Source: Rhodospirillaceae bacterium
GTDB lineage: Bacteria; Pseudomonadota; Alphaproteobacteria; GCA-2731375
DNA: 64,000 bases
Assembly: GCA_018701215.1 (NCBI GenBank)
Contig: JABIWH010000007.1
Location: 62,001-126,000 of the forward strand
Direction of reading: 5' to 3'
Part shown: one piece after another, positions 35,010 to 43,120 of the stretch
Position numbering within the stretch: position 1 is the first letter of the stretch
How the letters are laid out: every line of letters starts with the position of its first letter
Program-made: the position numbers and the translations under genes
The notes under the pieces: model-generated
Seen by the model: only the letters and a program-made list of their open reading frames with translations
Told to the model about the DNA's origin: nothing
Database searches by the model: none

Positions 35010-35774
35010 ATGCATGTAAGGGATAAAAACATTGTCGTGACCGGCGGGGCCAGCGGCATTGGCCGGGCTCTCGCCCGCCGTTTCGCGGCCGAGGGAGCAG
35101 CCAAGGTCGTTGTCGCAGACCTGAACGAAGAGGGCATAACCGCCGTCGCCGATGAAATAGGCGGCCTGGCGATCGCCGCCAATGTGGGGGTTGAGGACGA
35201 CGTCATCAATCTGGTCAAAATAACGGAAAGCCAGGTTGGCCCGATCGATCTGTTTTGCTCCAACGCCGGGATCGCGGTGCACGGCGATCTGGAAAACAGC
35301 AACGAAGAATGGCAGCGGGTTTGGGACGTCAACCTGATGTCCCATGTCTATGCCGCCCGCGCCGTGGTGCCGGGAATGATCGAACGGGGTGGCGGCTATA
35401 TTCTCAACACCGCCTCCGCCGCCGGTCTGCTCAGCCAGATCGGTTCATCAACCTACTCCGTGACCAAGCACGCCGCCGTCGGCTTTGCAGAATGGCTGTC
35501 CATCACTTATGGCAACCGGGGCATCAAGGTCTCGGTGCTGTGCCCGCAAGCGGTGCGCACGGCGATGACGGCAGGTCTGGACAACGGCGGCGTTGCCGGT
35601 GTTGACGGCATGATGGAGGCCGAGGAGCTGGCCGAAGCGGTGATCAAAACCCTAGCCGAGGAACGCTTCCTCTGCCTGCCTCACGAGGAAGTCCTAACCT
35701 ACATGCAGCGCAAGAGTGGCGACTACGACCGCTGGCTGAAAGGTATGCGGCGTTTACATGAACTTTATGGCTAA
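35010..35774 (+). CDS. SDR family NAD(P)-dependent oxidoreductase
   Basis: A 254-residue classical SDR. The cofactor loop T-G-G-A-S-G-I-G-R-A-L is at about 11-21, C-S-N-A-G-I-A near 88, N-T-A-S-A-A-G carries the catalytic Ser and Y-S-V-T-K the Tyr/Lys pair (about 150-154). V-A-D-L after the second strand points to NAD(H). AGGAG lies seven bases before ATG 35010. It converges on the ketopantoate reductase-like gene. Substrate unknown. Confidence 0.88.
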   Translation: MHVRDKNIVVTGGASGIGRALARRFAAEGAAKVVVADLNEEGITAVADEIGGLAIAANVGVEDDVINLVKITESQVGPIDLFCSNAGIAVHGDLENSNEEWQRVWDVNLMSHVYAARAVVPGMIERGGGYILNTASAAGLLSQIGSSTYSVTKHAAVGFAEWLSITYGNRGIKVSVLCPQAVRTAMTAGLDNGGVAGVDGMMEAEELAEAVIKTLAEERFLCLPHEEVLTYMQRKSGDYDRWLKGMRRLHELYG

Positions 35775-35786
35775 CGTGGCTGGCGC

Positions 35787-36881
35787 CTAAATATCCTGGA
35801 CGCTTTCCAGCCCTGCCGGCTGCTGGCCACGCTCCACTGATTGCACGGCGGCGATCAGGCCGGCGTTGGCGGGTGCCTCCATGCCCAATTCGGCGGCCCG
35901 CTCCACCACAAGACCGTTGAGAAATTCGATCTCCGTGCGCCGGCCCTTGATCATATCCTGGCCCATGGAAGGGCGGGCGGTATCGCTCATGTTCTCTGCA
36001 CCCGCCAGCATCTTGGCTTCCAGTTCGTCAAGCACCGGGGTGTCATTCGCCCCGGTGGTCAATTCCTGAGCCGCGGCGACCCATATTTCAGGTTCCACGC
36101 CGCTGATTTTCTCCAGCGCCAGGCCCTGTAGCTGGCCCGCCCGCACAGCCTCGCCCGCCAGGCGGATCGATAGACGCCGGGCGGTTTCATTTTGCGTGAA
36201 CTGCTTGTTGGACATCCCCGAAGCAGCCGAAAGGCCGTTACCCATGGAATTTTGCACCAGCTTGGACCAGCGTTCCCCCCACAGGTTGGTGGTGATCTTG
36301 ACGCTGTCGATATCGGCCAGCATATCGTGGATCCGCTGCACCCGTGCGGTTGGCCGGCCATGGGGTTCGCCCACGCGAAAGACGGTATAGCCAGCCCCGC
36401 CCTTGGAGACGGAGCGCCGAATAAAGCCCGGCTCCACCAACTCCACGACGATTTTTGAGGCGATGCAGCCGATTACCTTGCTCCAGCCGACGACGGCGGC
36501 AATGGCGTCCTCGTTGATGCCGTTTTGCAAGGAGACCATGAAACCATCGGCGGCAAGATAGTTTTTCGCCAACGCCGCCGCCCAGGGCGTGTCATAGGAT
36601 TTGACGCAGATGAAGGCGATATCGGCCGGCTTTTCCTTGGCCAAGCTTTGCAGATCGGTGAAATGCATGGCACGGATAGGTGTAGAGAAACACTCCGGCT
36701 CCGTCATGCCTTCCAGGCGCAGGCCATGGGCCTGCATATGCTCCACATGGGCGGGCCAGGGATCCGCCATGATGACATCATGGCCGGCGCGGGCGAAATG
36801 CGCCCCGACATAGCCGCCGACAGCGCCGGCACCAATAATCAAAATGCGTTTATTCATGAGTGCGTTTTGGGGCTCATTCAT
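35787..36881 (-). CDS. 2-dehydropantoate 2-reductase family oxidoreductase
   Basis: A 364-residue protein (356 from the internal ATG 36857). The NADP loop I-G-A-G-A-V-G-G-Y-V-G is close to the N terminus, and the ApbA/PanE pattern continues with I-C-V-K-S-Y-D-T and S-L-Q-N-G-I-N-E (about 115), the latter ending in the catalytic region. The C-terminal helical domain begins with K-L-V-Q-N-S. It is longer than PanE (about 300 aa), and such paralogues often act on other 2-oxo acids, so pantothenate synthesis is not assumed. It follows the TauD-type gene by about 27 bases. Confidence 0.82.
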   Translation of the reverse strand: MNEPQNALMNKRILIIGAGAVGGYVGAHFARAGHDVIMADPWPAHVEHMQAHGLRLEGMTEPECFSTPIRAMHFTDLQSLAKEKPADIAFICVKSYDTPWAAALAKNYLAADGFMVSLQNGINEDAIAAVVGWSKVIGCIASKIVVELVEPGFIRRSVSKGGAGYTVFRVGEPHGRPTARVQRIHDMLADIDSVKITTNLWGERWSKLVQNSMGNGLSAASGMSNKQFTQNETARRLSIRLAGEAVRAGQLQGLALEKISGVEPEIWVAAAQELTTGANDTPVLDELEAKMLAGAENMSDTARPSMGQDMIKGRRTEIEFLNGLVVERAAELGMEAPANAGLIAAVQSVERGQQPAGLESVQDI

Positions 36882-36908
36882 GGTCTTTAGGTCTTTCTCG
36901 AAAAAGAA

Positions 36909-37757
36909 TTAGACGGGCGTGTCGCCCTCGATGGTCAGCCGCCGCATGCGCCGGCGTTTGCCCGGATAGTCATCGATGGCAAAATGCAGGGTACAACGGT
37001 TGTCCCACAGGGCGAGCGAGCCGACCCCCCAGGAGAACCGGCAGGTGAATTCCGGGCGCACGCAATGCGCCGCCAGATAATCGATCAAGGGCAGGCTTTC
37101 CTCTTCCGTCATATCCTTGAAACGGACCGTATGCCCCCTGCCCAGGAACAACGCCTTGCGCCCGGTTTCAGGATGGGTGCGTACGATGGGATGCTCCGCC
37201 TCCATCTCCACACTATCCATATTTTTAGGCGCCATTGCCGTTGCGGTCTTGAACGATTTAGCACGCCCGCCACTTCGTTTCAGGGCGGCGCTATAGATAC
37301 CGATCAACCCATCCAGCATATCCTTCATGCCATCGGATAGGGCATCGTAGGCCAGGGCGGTATTGGCGAACATGGTGTCGCCGCCCGCATCGGGCATTTC
37401 CAGGGCATACAGCATGGTGCCCAGGGGCGGCTTGGTGGTGAACGACATGTCCGAATGCCAGCCGCCGCCGAAGTTCCGCACGTCGGTTTCGGTTTTCAGG
37501 ATTTCAAAAGCCTCGGGCGCTTCGGGCAAACCTTCCATGAAGGGATAAATACTCATGGGCCCAAAACGCCGGGCAAAGGCGATTTGCTGATGCGGATCAA
37601 GATCCTGACCATGGAAAAAGATCGCCTTGTGTTCCAGAAAAGCCTGATGAATTTCATCAAAGGCCTGATTGCTCAAATCCGCCGTCAGATCCAGGCCATG
37701 AATTACGGCACCCATGGCACCAGCCAATGGCTCTACGTCCAATGTTTGATAGCCCAT
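36909..37757 (-). CDS. TauD/TfdA-family Fe(II)/2-oxoglutarate dioxygenase
   Basis: A 282-residue oxygenase. The facial triad is visible as H101-x-D103 in G-G-W-H-S-D-M-S-F and H258 in C-T-L-H-F-A; R-R-M-R-R-L near the end supplies the 2-oxoglutarate-binding Arg. The order and length match taurine/alpha-ketoglutarate or 2,4-D dioxygenases; the substrate is unknown. GGGGAGA lies upstream of ATG 37757. It is cotranscribed with the ketopantoate reductase-like gene. Confidence 0.9.
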   Translation of the reverse strand: MGYQTLDVEPLAGAMGAVIHGLDLTADLSNQAFDEIHQAFLEHKAIFFHGQDLDPHQQIAFARRFGPMSIYPFMEGLPEAPEAFEILKTETDVRNFGGGWHSDMSFTTKPPLGTMLYALEMPDAGGDTMFANTALAYDALSDGMKDMLDGLIGIYSAALKRSGGRAKSFKTATAMAPKNMDSVEMEAEHPIVRTHPETGRKALFLGRGHTVRFKDMTEEESLPLIDYLAAHCVRPEFTCRFSWGVGSLALWDNRCTLHFAIDDYPGKRRRMRRLTIEGDTPV

Positions 37758-37853
37758 TACAACGTCTCCCCTATATTGAGGCTACATTGTGCCTGCTTCA
37801 AGCCGCCGGCTCAAGTCCGGGGCTAGATCACAAGAAACCAGCGCGGAACCGCG

Positions 37854-38615
37854 CTAGATGCAGGAGCGAAACATATTCTTGGCGACCCTTTGCAACATGG
37901 CGCAAAGTGGCCCGTTCCGGAAGGAAACCCCGGCCAGCGCCTTTTCCTGCTGACCGTCCTTCCAGATCGTTGGCTCGCTCGGCGCCTCATCGGCGGCGGC
38001 GATCAAGGTGCCTTCGGAACGCTTGGTCAAGGTTACCGTCCCGGCCTCGTTCGAGACATCGACGATGCCGTGCATCAACAGGACACCGAAACCATCATCA
38101 ATTTCGCCGGCCCAAAAATCGGTGCCGCGAATACCGATGGTCGCGACTGGCATCTGAATTTTCAGGCCCGGACGGCCCATTTTGCCTGAGGTAAAGCGCA
38201 TGGCGCCTTTCAACAAGGTGATGACGCCACCCGTATTGCCATAGACATATTCGTCCAGCACCACCTCGGCGTCAGCCCCGATGCTCAACACGCTGCCATC
38301 GCGAAAACGCAACACGGCCCTGGCATTGTTGCCGGTCGTGACTTCCTCGTTCTGAAAAACCGGCAGGTCGCGCTGCAAATCCCGGCGCCGGTCGCCCAAG
38401 GCGCCCTCGACACTGGCCTTGGTCCTCGTGACACCGCCAATTTTCTTGCTTGCCGGGGTAATTGGCCGAGCCGGTGCCAGCATGCTGGTCTTGCCGCCGC
38501 TGGATGCCGCCGGGCTGAAAACGCTATTTCCCGCGTCCGTGGCCGCAGCAAAGCCCACGAGCATCACCGGGCTCGCCAACAGTGCCAGCATATAGGCCTT
38601 CAAGCGTCTATTCAT
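37854..38615 (-). CDS. Exported FecR-domain protein
   Basis: A 253-residue protein with an N-terminal signal peptide (M-N-R-R-L-K-A-Y-M then a hydrophobic stretch to about residue 24) and a central FecR domain, seen in R-A-V-L-R-F-R-D-G-S-V-L-S-I-G and A-T-I-G-I-R-G-T-D-F-W. It lacks the cytoplasmic anti-sigma part of true FecR and no ECF sigma gene is nearby, so it is more likely a periplasmic or surface structural/binding protein. ATG 38615 is chosen for its AGGAA site; the frame extends to 38648. Confidence 0.8.
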   Translation of the reverse strand: MNRRLKAYMLALLASPVMLVGFAAATDAGNSVFSPAASSGGKTSMLAPARPITPASKKIGGVTRTKASVEGALGDRRRDLQRDLPVFQNEEVTTGNNARAVLRFRDGSVLSIGADAEVVLDEYVYGNTGGVITLLKGAMRFTSGKMGRPGLKIQMPVATIGIRGTDFWAGEIDDGFGVLLMHGIVDVSNEAGTVTLTKRSEGTLIAAADEAPSEPTIWKDGQQEKALAGVSFRNGPLCAMLQRVAKNMFRSCI

Positions 38616-38833
38616 CGCGGTTCCTGATCCGTATTGCCCTCGAACCACCGTCCATAGTGCTTAACGATAGGTCGGTGTCACTCAACAGGTACCGGGTTAA
38701 CCAACGAGGTGTCGGCAACGGACGGTCCCTTCCAGAGAAAATTCCGCTGCTTTGGAGTAGGCCTAGAAAATTAAGATTTTCGAAAAATGAATAGTTAACA
38801 ATTCCTTGCGAAAATTGCCTGCGACGCGGTCAG

Positions 38834-39637
38834 CTACCGGTCCCTGATGTCGCGCTTACCCTGGTTCATTTCCGTCATCAATTCCACCGCCTCGTCACGC
38901 ACCAGCAAATCTGCGAATAACGTGCGTTCGGCGGACAAACCGTCCATGGGCGCGACCAGTTCGCTTCGGCGTACCAGATGCTTGATATAGGCCACGGCGT
39001 GGGGTGATTTCGTCGCCAGTTCGTGGGCGATTTCCAGGGCTCTATCCAGGGCGGGACCATCGCAGCATTCGGTGACCAGGCCGTAGGCAGCCGCCTCCCG
39101 GGGCGAAAGGGTTTTGCCCAGCAGGGTCAATTCCAGGGTCTTGGCCTGGCCGATAATGCGGCTAAGCCGTTGCGTACCACCAGCACCTGGCAGAATGCCG
39201 ATATTGATCTCCGGCAAGCCAATTGAATAAGGGCCGTCCTGGGCAATTCGGAAATCGCAACGCAAGGCCAGCTCGAAGCCGCCGCCCATGGCGGTGCCGT
39301 TGATGGCCGCCACAAATGGTTTCGGGCTGTCTTCGATGCGGCGGAAATCACGGTGCAGATCACGTTCTGGAACAGTCTGGCTCAGACCGGTGGCCTGAAC
39401 GCCCGCCTCGCGCAGGCCGCGTGCCCGCGCCTCCAGTTCCACGACGGAATAATGACGCACGAATACGTCCGGCAGGCCACCCGTCAGGATGACCGCACGG
39501 ACCTCGTCATCGCCTTCCACCTGGTCCAGCATGGCGGTGATTTCCGGCACCGTCTCGCCGTCCATGTAGCCATCGGGGGGATTGGTAAACCGCACCACCG
39601 CGACAGCGCCGTCTTCTTCAATCGATATCTGCGCCAT
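38834..39637 (-). CDS. Enoyl-CoA hydratase/isomerase family protein
   Basis: A 267-residue crotonase-fold enzyme. The oxyanion hole region A-A-I-N-G-T-A-M-G-G-G-F-E-L-A-L (about 103-118) and the second segment I-L-P-G-A-G-G-T-Q-R-L (about 148-158) are typical, with the first catalytic Glu position replaced by N-I-G-I preceding the loop, so the exact reaction is uncertain. GGAGGAA, located inside the end of the CoA transferase gene, is eight bases before ATG 39637; the genes are 5 bases apart and coupled. Confidence 0.88.
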   Translation of the reverse strand: MAQISIEEDGAVAVVRFTNPPDGYMDGETVPEITAMLDQVEGDDEVRAVILTGGLPDVFVRHYSVVELEARARGLREAGVQATGLSQTVPERDLHRDFRRIEDSPKPFVAAINGTAMGGGFELALRCDFRIAQDGPYSIGLPEINIGILPGAGGTQRLSRIIGQAKTLELTLLGKTLSPREAAAYGLVTECCDGPALDRALEIAHELATKSPHAVAYIKHLVRRSELVAPMDGLSAERTLFADLLVRDEAVELMTEMNQGKRDIRDR

Positions 39638-39642
39638 TTGAA

Positions 39643-40824
39643 CTATTCCTCCAATTGCAACAAGGCGGCGCGGACCTCCGGGTCATCGCCGAGGCCAACT
39701 TCCGCCAGGATTTCTTCCGTATGCTCGCCAACACTTGGCGGCGGGCGGCGGACCTGGGCCGGGGTGCGGTTGAAACGCCAGGGAAAACGCGGCGACCTGA
39801 TCTCCGTGCCGTCCCCCGCCGTCATTTCCACGGTCATGCCCAAGGCTTTCGCCTGCTCGCTGTCAAAGGCCTGTTGGATCGATAGCACTGGACCATGGGG
39901 GATATCGTTCTCGATCAGCCAGGTCAGCCAGGCATCGGTGGATTTTTCCACCATGGCCTCGGCCACTACGGCGCGCATGGCGTTCTTGTTGATGGAGCGG
40001 GCGCCGGAGGTGACGAACCGCTCATCGTTCTTCCATTCCGGGCGGCCGCAAAAATCGGCGAACAGTTCGAAATCCTCGTTGCGGGCCACCATGATCTGGA
40101 TCTGCCCATCAGAGGTTTCAAACAGGCCATAGGGTGCGATGGCAGGGTGGTGATTGCCCTCGGCGATGGGATCCTGCTGGGAGGCAAAATACTTACCCGC
40201 CTGCACCGTCAGCATGGACATGGTCGCCTCCAGCAACGAGGTTCGGACTACCTGCCCCCTGCCGCTGGCTTTCTTTTCCATCAGTGCGCCCAGAATGCCG
40301 ATGGTATTGCACAGACCGCCCAAAACATCCGAGATCGCAACACCGGAACGAACCGGTCCGGTTTCGGCACTACCCGTTATGGCCATCAGGCCGGAATAAC
40401 CCTGTACCAACTGATCGACGCCGGAGCGGTGCCCCATGGGGCCTAAATCGCCAAAGGCCGATAACCGCGCCACCACCAGATGGGGAAAGTCCCGCGCCAA
40501 AACTTCGTCGGTAAAGCCCATGGCGTCGAAAATACCGGGGCGGAAATTTTCCACCACCACATCAGCGGAATGCAGCAGGGCGCGTAGCAGCTTACCGCCG
40601 CCCGGATGCCGCAGGTCCACATGCAGGCTCCGCTTGTTGCGGTTGGCGGTGGTGAAATAACCGCCCATGCCGGGGCTGAAAGAGGGCGCCTGTTGCCGCA
40701 GCCCATCGCCCTTGCCCGTCTCCACCTTGATAACGTCGGCTCCCATATCGCCCAGCAGCATGGGCCCCAAGGGTCCGGCGATAACCCGTCCAAGATCGAT
40801 AACCCGAATTCCACTTAACGGCAT
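39643..40824 (-). CDS. Class III CoA transferase (CaiB/BaiF family)
   Basis: A 393-residue protein starting L-S-G-I-R-V-I-D-L-G-R-V-I-A-G-P, with V-I-K-V-E, S-L-H-V-D-L-R and V-E-N-F-R-P-G. The catalytic Asp lies in G-V-A-I-S-D-V-L-G-G (about residue 168). Followed at 5 bases by the enoyl-CoA hydratase, so the pair probably acts on one acid: activation by CoA transfer, then hydration or isomerisation. GGAG lies six bases before ATG 40824. Confidence 0.9.
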   Translation of the reverse strand: MPLSGIRVIDLGRVIAGPLGPMLLGDMGADVIKVETGKGDGLRQQAPSFSPGMGGYFTTANRNKRSLHVDLRHPGGGKLLRALLHSADVVVENFRPGIFDAMGFTDEVLARDFPHLVVARLSAFGDLGPMGHRSGVDQLVQGYSGLMAITGSAETGPVRSGVAISDVLGGLCNTIGILGALMEKKASGRGQVVRTSLLEATMSMLTVQAGKYFASQQDPIAEGNHHPAIAPYGLFETSDGQIQIMVARNEDFELFADFCGRPEWKNDERFVTSGARSINKNAMRAVVAEAMVEKSTDAWLTWLIENDIPHGPVLSIQQAFDSEQAKALGMTVEMTAGDGTEIRSPRFPWRFNRTPAQVRRPPPSVGEHTEEILAEVGLGDDPEVRAALLQLEE

Positions 40825-40922
40825 GGTTACTCCAATTTCGAAGTTCAGTATTTGCAGCCGGGATCATAGCAAGCGCAGGGCAAACCCACTAGCATGGCAG
40901 ATAATTGAAGGAGACTGCGCGT

Positions 40923-41837
40923 ATGGTGGATCAAGCCCGGGCCCGGGTCATGGAGATGGATTTTTGGCAGGGAGAGGTCAGCGTGCAGGTGATGCCCGGC
41001 GGCCTTTCCAATCATAGTTTTCTGGTTGAGGATGACGGGCAGAAATATGCCGTGCGCATCGGCGATGACCGGCCCGAACACGCGGTATACCGCTACAACG
41101 AGATCGCTGTCTCGCAAGCGGCTTACGAGGCCGGCCTGTCCCCGGCCCTGGTTCACCACGAGCCGGGCGCCATGGTGTTCGAATATCTTGCCGGGAGTAA
41201 TGTGATCGATGCCGCCGGCTTGGAACAAACGGTCAATATGGACCGCCTGATAGGTACCTTGGGGCAGTGCCATCTGGATCTGTCCGGACATTTGGAAGCA
41301 CCAGGACCGATTTTCTGGGTATTTCATCTAAACCGGCGCTACGCCCGGATCATCATGCAGCACGGCGGCGCCGTTGGTAGTGCTTTTGGTGCGACCGGGA
41401 CGCCTGTGCTGGGCCGCCTGATGGCCATGAACGACGAGTTGGAGACGGCGATCGGCGCCATTACGCCGGTTTTTTGCCACAACGATCTGGTGGCCGAAAA
41501 TATCCTGGACGATGGCCAACGGTTTTGGCTGATCGATTGGGAATATGGCGGCTGGAACGACGGTTTGTATGACCTGGCCTGCCTGGCCGCGCACTTGGAT
41601 CTTGGCGCGGAGATGGCGGATGAAATGCTGCACCGCTATCTGACGCTAAACGGCGAGAAAATTGGCCAAGCCGAGCGGCGCCGGTTCGCCGCCTGGAAAT
41701 GCGCCGCCCTGATCTGGGCTGCTCTATGGGGCGGCGTCGGCGGGATGTTCGCCAATCTGGATTTTGACTACGCCGCCTACAGCCGCGAACGTCTGGACCA
41801 CCTGGAGCGCGCCAGCGCCGCATTTCGCGAGCTATAA
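40923..41837 (+). CDS. Choline kinase/aminoglycoside phosphotransferase-like protein
   Basis: This 304-residue protein has a kinase-like fold. G-G-L-S-N-H-S-F is the nucleotide loop (27-34), the catalytic loop is C-H-N-D-L-V-A-E-N-I-L (185-195) and the metal-binding segment L-I-D-W-E-Y-G-G (203-210). N-D-L-V-A-E-N and I-D-W-E-Y are typical of the choline/ethanolamine kinase (LicA-like) branch of the APH family. ATG 40923 is preceded by GAAGGAG at eight bases; the TTG at 40905 is an unlikely start. It is divergent from the CoA transferase. Confidence 0.85.
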   Translation: MVDQARARVMEMDFWQGEVSVQVMPGGLSNHSFLVEDDGQKYAVRIGDDRPEHAVYRYNEIAVSQAAYEAGLSPALVHHEPGAMVFEYLAGSNVIDAAGLEQTVNMDRLIGTLGQCHLDLSGHLEAPGPIFWVFHLNRRYARIIMQHGGAVGSAFGATGTPVLGRLMAMNDELETAIGAITPVFCHNDLVAENILDDGQRFWLIDWEYGGWNDGLYDLACLAAHLDLGAEMADEMLHRYLTLNGEKIGQAERRRFAAWKCAALIWAALWGGVGGMFANLDFDYAAYSRERLDHLERASAAFREL

Positions 41838-41873
41838 ACGGTTTTTTTGACTGGCCAGGGCTGATCTGTTGAA

Positions 41874-41987
41874 TGGACATTCGTGCCCGTGGTGGCGGGC
41901 AGCTATGACATCCTTTGCGACATCAAGGATCAGAGCGGCAAGACCCACACGGCAATGGGCATGAAAGCTACCATCGTGGTGAAATAA
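41874..41987 (+). pseudogene. Remnant of a cupredoxin-like gene (C-terminal end only)
   Basis: The frame reads W-T-F-V-P-V-V-A-G-S-Y-D-I-L-C-D-I-K then G-K-T-H-T-A-M-G-M-K-A-T-I-V-V-K and TAA (37 codons). Final C...H...G-M-K followed by a hydrophobic strand is the copper-site end of small cupredoxins. An in-frame TGA lies three codons before the Trp (41862-41864) and no ribosome site or start fits, so only the tail of the gene survives. It ends 34 bases before interspersed element copy B. Confidence 0.45.
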
Positions 41988-42020
41988 CGGCGCGCCGGAT
42001 ATTTTTGGCGCAGTTCCGGG

Positions 42021-42137
42021 CTAGAGCATGTTTCTTCAAGACATGCTTAAACTTTTAAAAAACGAGCTATTGAATCAATAATCTAAGTCGCGCCAAACAA
42101 GTCTTGGGCGACGCCGATTAATTGAAAATTGCTCTAG
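42021..42137 (-). repeat. 117-bp interspersed element, copy B
   Basis: Exactly as long as copy A (3392-3508) and in the opposite orientation. The reverse complement aligns end to end, with about 15 mismatches concentrated in the 17 bases before the hairpin arm. The ends are CTAGAGCA and TGCTCTAG. AGCATGT (42025-42031) and ACATGCT form a stem. The CTAG at 42134-42137 contains the complement of the TAG stop codon of the MBL hydrolase gene. Confidence 0.75.
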
Positions 42138-42961
42138 GCCAAGGTCAGGCGCATATTTTCACGGCCCATCAGGGCGCCGTCCCAGGTCATGCGGGCCTCG
42201 GCCTCCAACAGCTCCATGAACGGGTCTTCATGATCAGGATCATGATGGAAGATGATCAAGCGTTTGGCATTGGCGCGTTTGCACAGACGCACCCCTTCCT
42301 GCCAGGTTGAATGCCCCCAGCCGATCTTGGAGGTGAATTCCCGATCTGTATAAGTGCAATCGTAAACAACGACATCGGCACCATCGATCAATTGCAGAAT
42401 ATTTTCATCCGGTTGATCGGGCACGTGCTCCGTATCCGTGACGTAACAAAAACTCTTGCCGCCATAGTCGATGCGGTAGCCAGTGGCATTATCGGGATGG
42501 CGCAACAGGGTGGTGGAGACCTTGATCCCCTCCCCCAGCGTGAAACTATCGCCGGCGACAAAGTCCTCGAACACCATTTTAGACTGCATGGCCTCGATCG
42601 GAACCGGAAAGGTCGGCTGGTTCATCTGACCCGACATGATGTCGTGGAGGTTTTCCTTCATATCGAAAAGGTGCCCGGCCATGATGCGAAATTCACAATC
42701 TGGCTGGAAAGCGGGTGAGAAGAACGGGAAGCCGTTGATGTGATCCCAATGACTGTGGGACATCAGAATATCCGCGCGGCGCACGCCTTTTTTCATCATC
42801 CAGTGACCAAAGTTCCGGATGCCGGTGCCGCAATCAAAAATGACCTGCTGGCCACCACAAGAAACCTCGACACACGACGTATTGCCGCCGAACATGACGT
42901 ATTTCGAGGACGGGCACGCAATGGATCCCCGAACCCCCCAGAATTTAACCTTGAACCCCAT
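42134..42961 (-). CDS. MBL-fold metallohydrolase
   Basis: A 275-residue metallo-beta-lactamase-fold enzyme starting V-K-F-W-G-V-R-G-S-I and Y-V-M-F-G-G-N-T-S-C-V-E-V, a common start for a bacterial phosphodiesterase-like MBL subfamily. The metal motif is S-H-S-H-W-D-H (about 70-76), with D in C-Y-V-T-D-T-E-H and H in I-F-H-H-D-P as further ligands. Substrate unknown. AGGGGAA precedes ATG 42961. Its last codons L-T-L-A are followed directly by a TAG that belongs to the end of element copy B. Confidence 0.87.
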   Translation of the reverse strand: MGFKVKFWGVRGSIACPSSKYVMFGGNTSCVEVSCGGQQVIFDCGTGIRNFGHWMMKKGVRRADILMSHSHWDHINGFPFFSPAFQPDCEFRIMAGHLFDMKENLHDIMSGQMNQPTFPVPIEAMQSKMVFEDFVAGDSFTLGEGIKVSTTLLRHPDNATGYRIDYGGKSFCYVTDTEHVPDQPDENILQLIDGADVVVYDCTYTDREFTSKIGWGHSTWQEGVRLCKRANAKRLIIFHHDPDHEDPFMELLEAEARMTWDGALMGRENMRLTLA

Positions 42962-43120
42962 CGGATTCCCCTAATTGGTGCAGTTAGTCGGCTAGTCGGT
43001 TCAATCGATTTGCCGGTTTAACTTGTCCGCCAGCTCAGCCTACCCAACCGCGATTATTCAACGCAATCAAGAACTAATGGTACCAAACTTAACGCTAGAT
43101 CACAAGTCCGCCGAGCGTCG

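Noticed and set aside
35787..36881. panE assignment
   Set aside because: Longer than PanE and next to a TauD-type oxygenase, with no pantothenate genes nearby; only the family name is justified.
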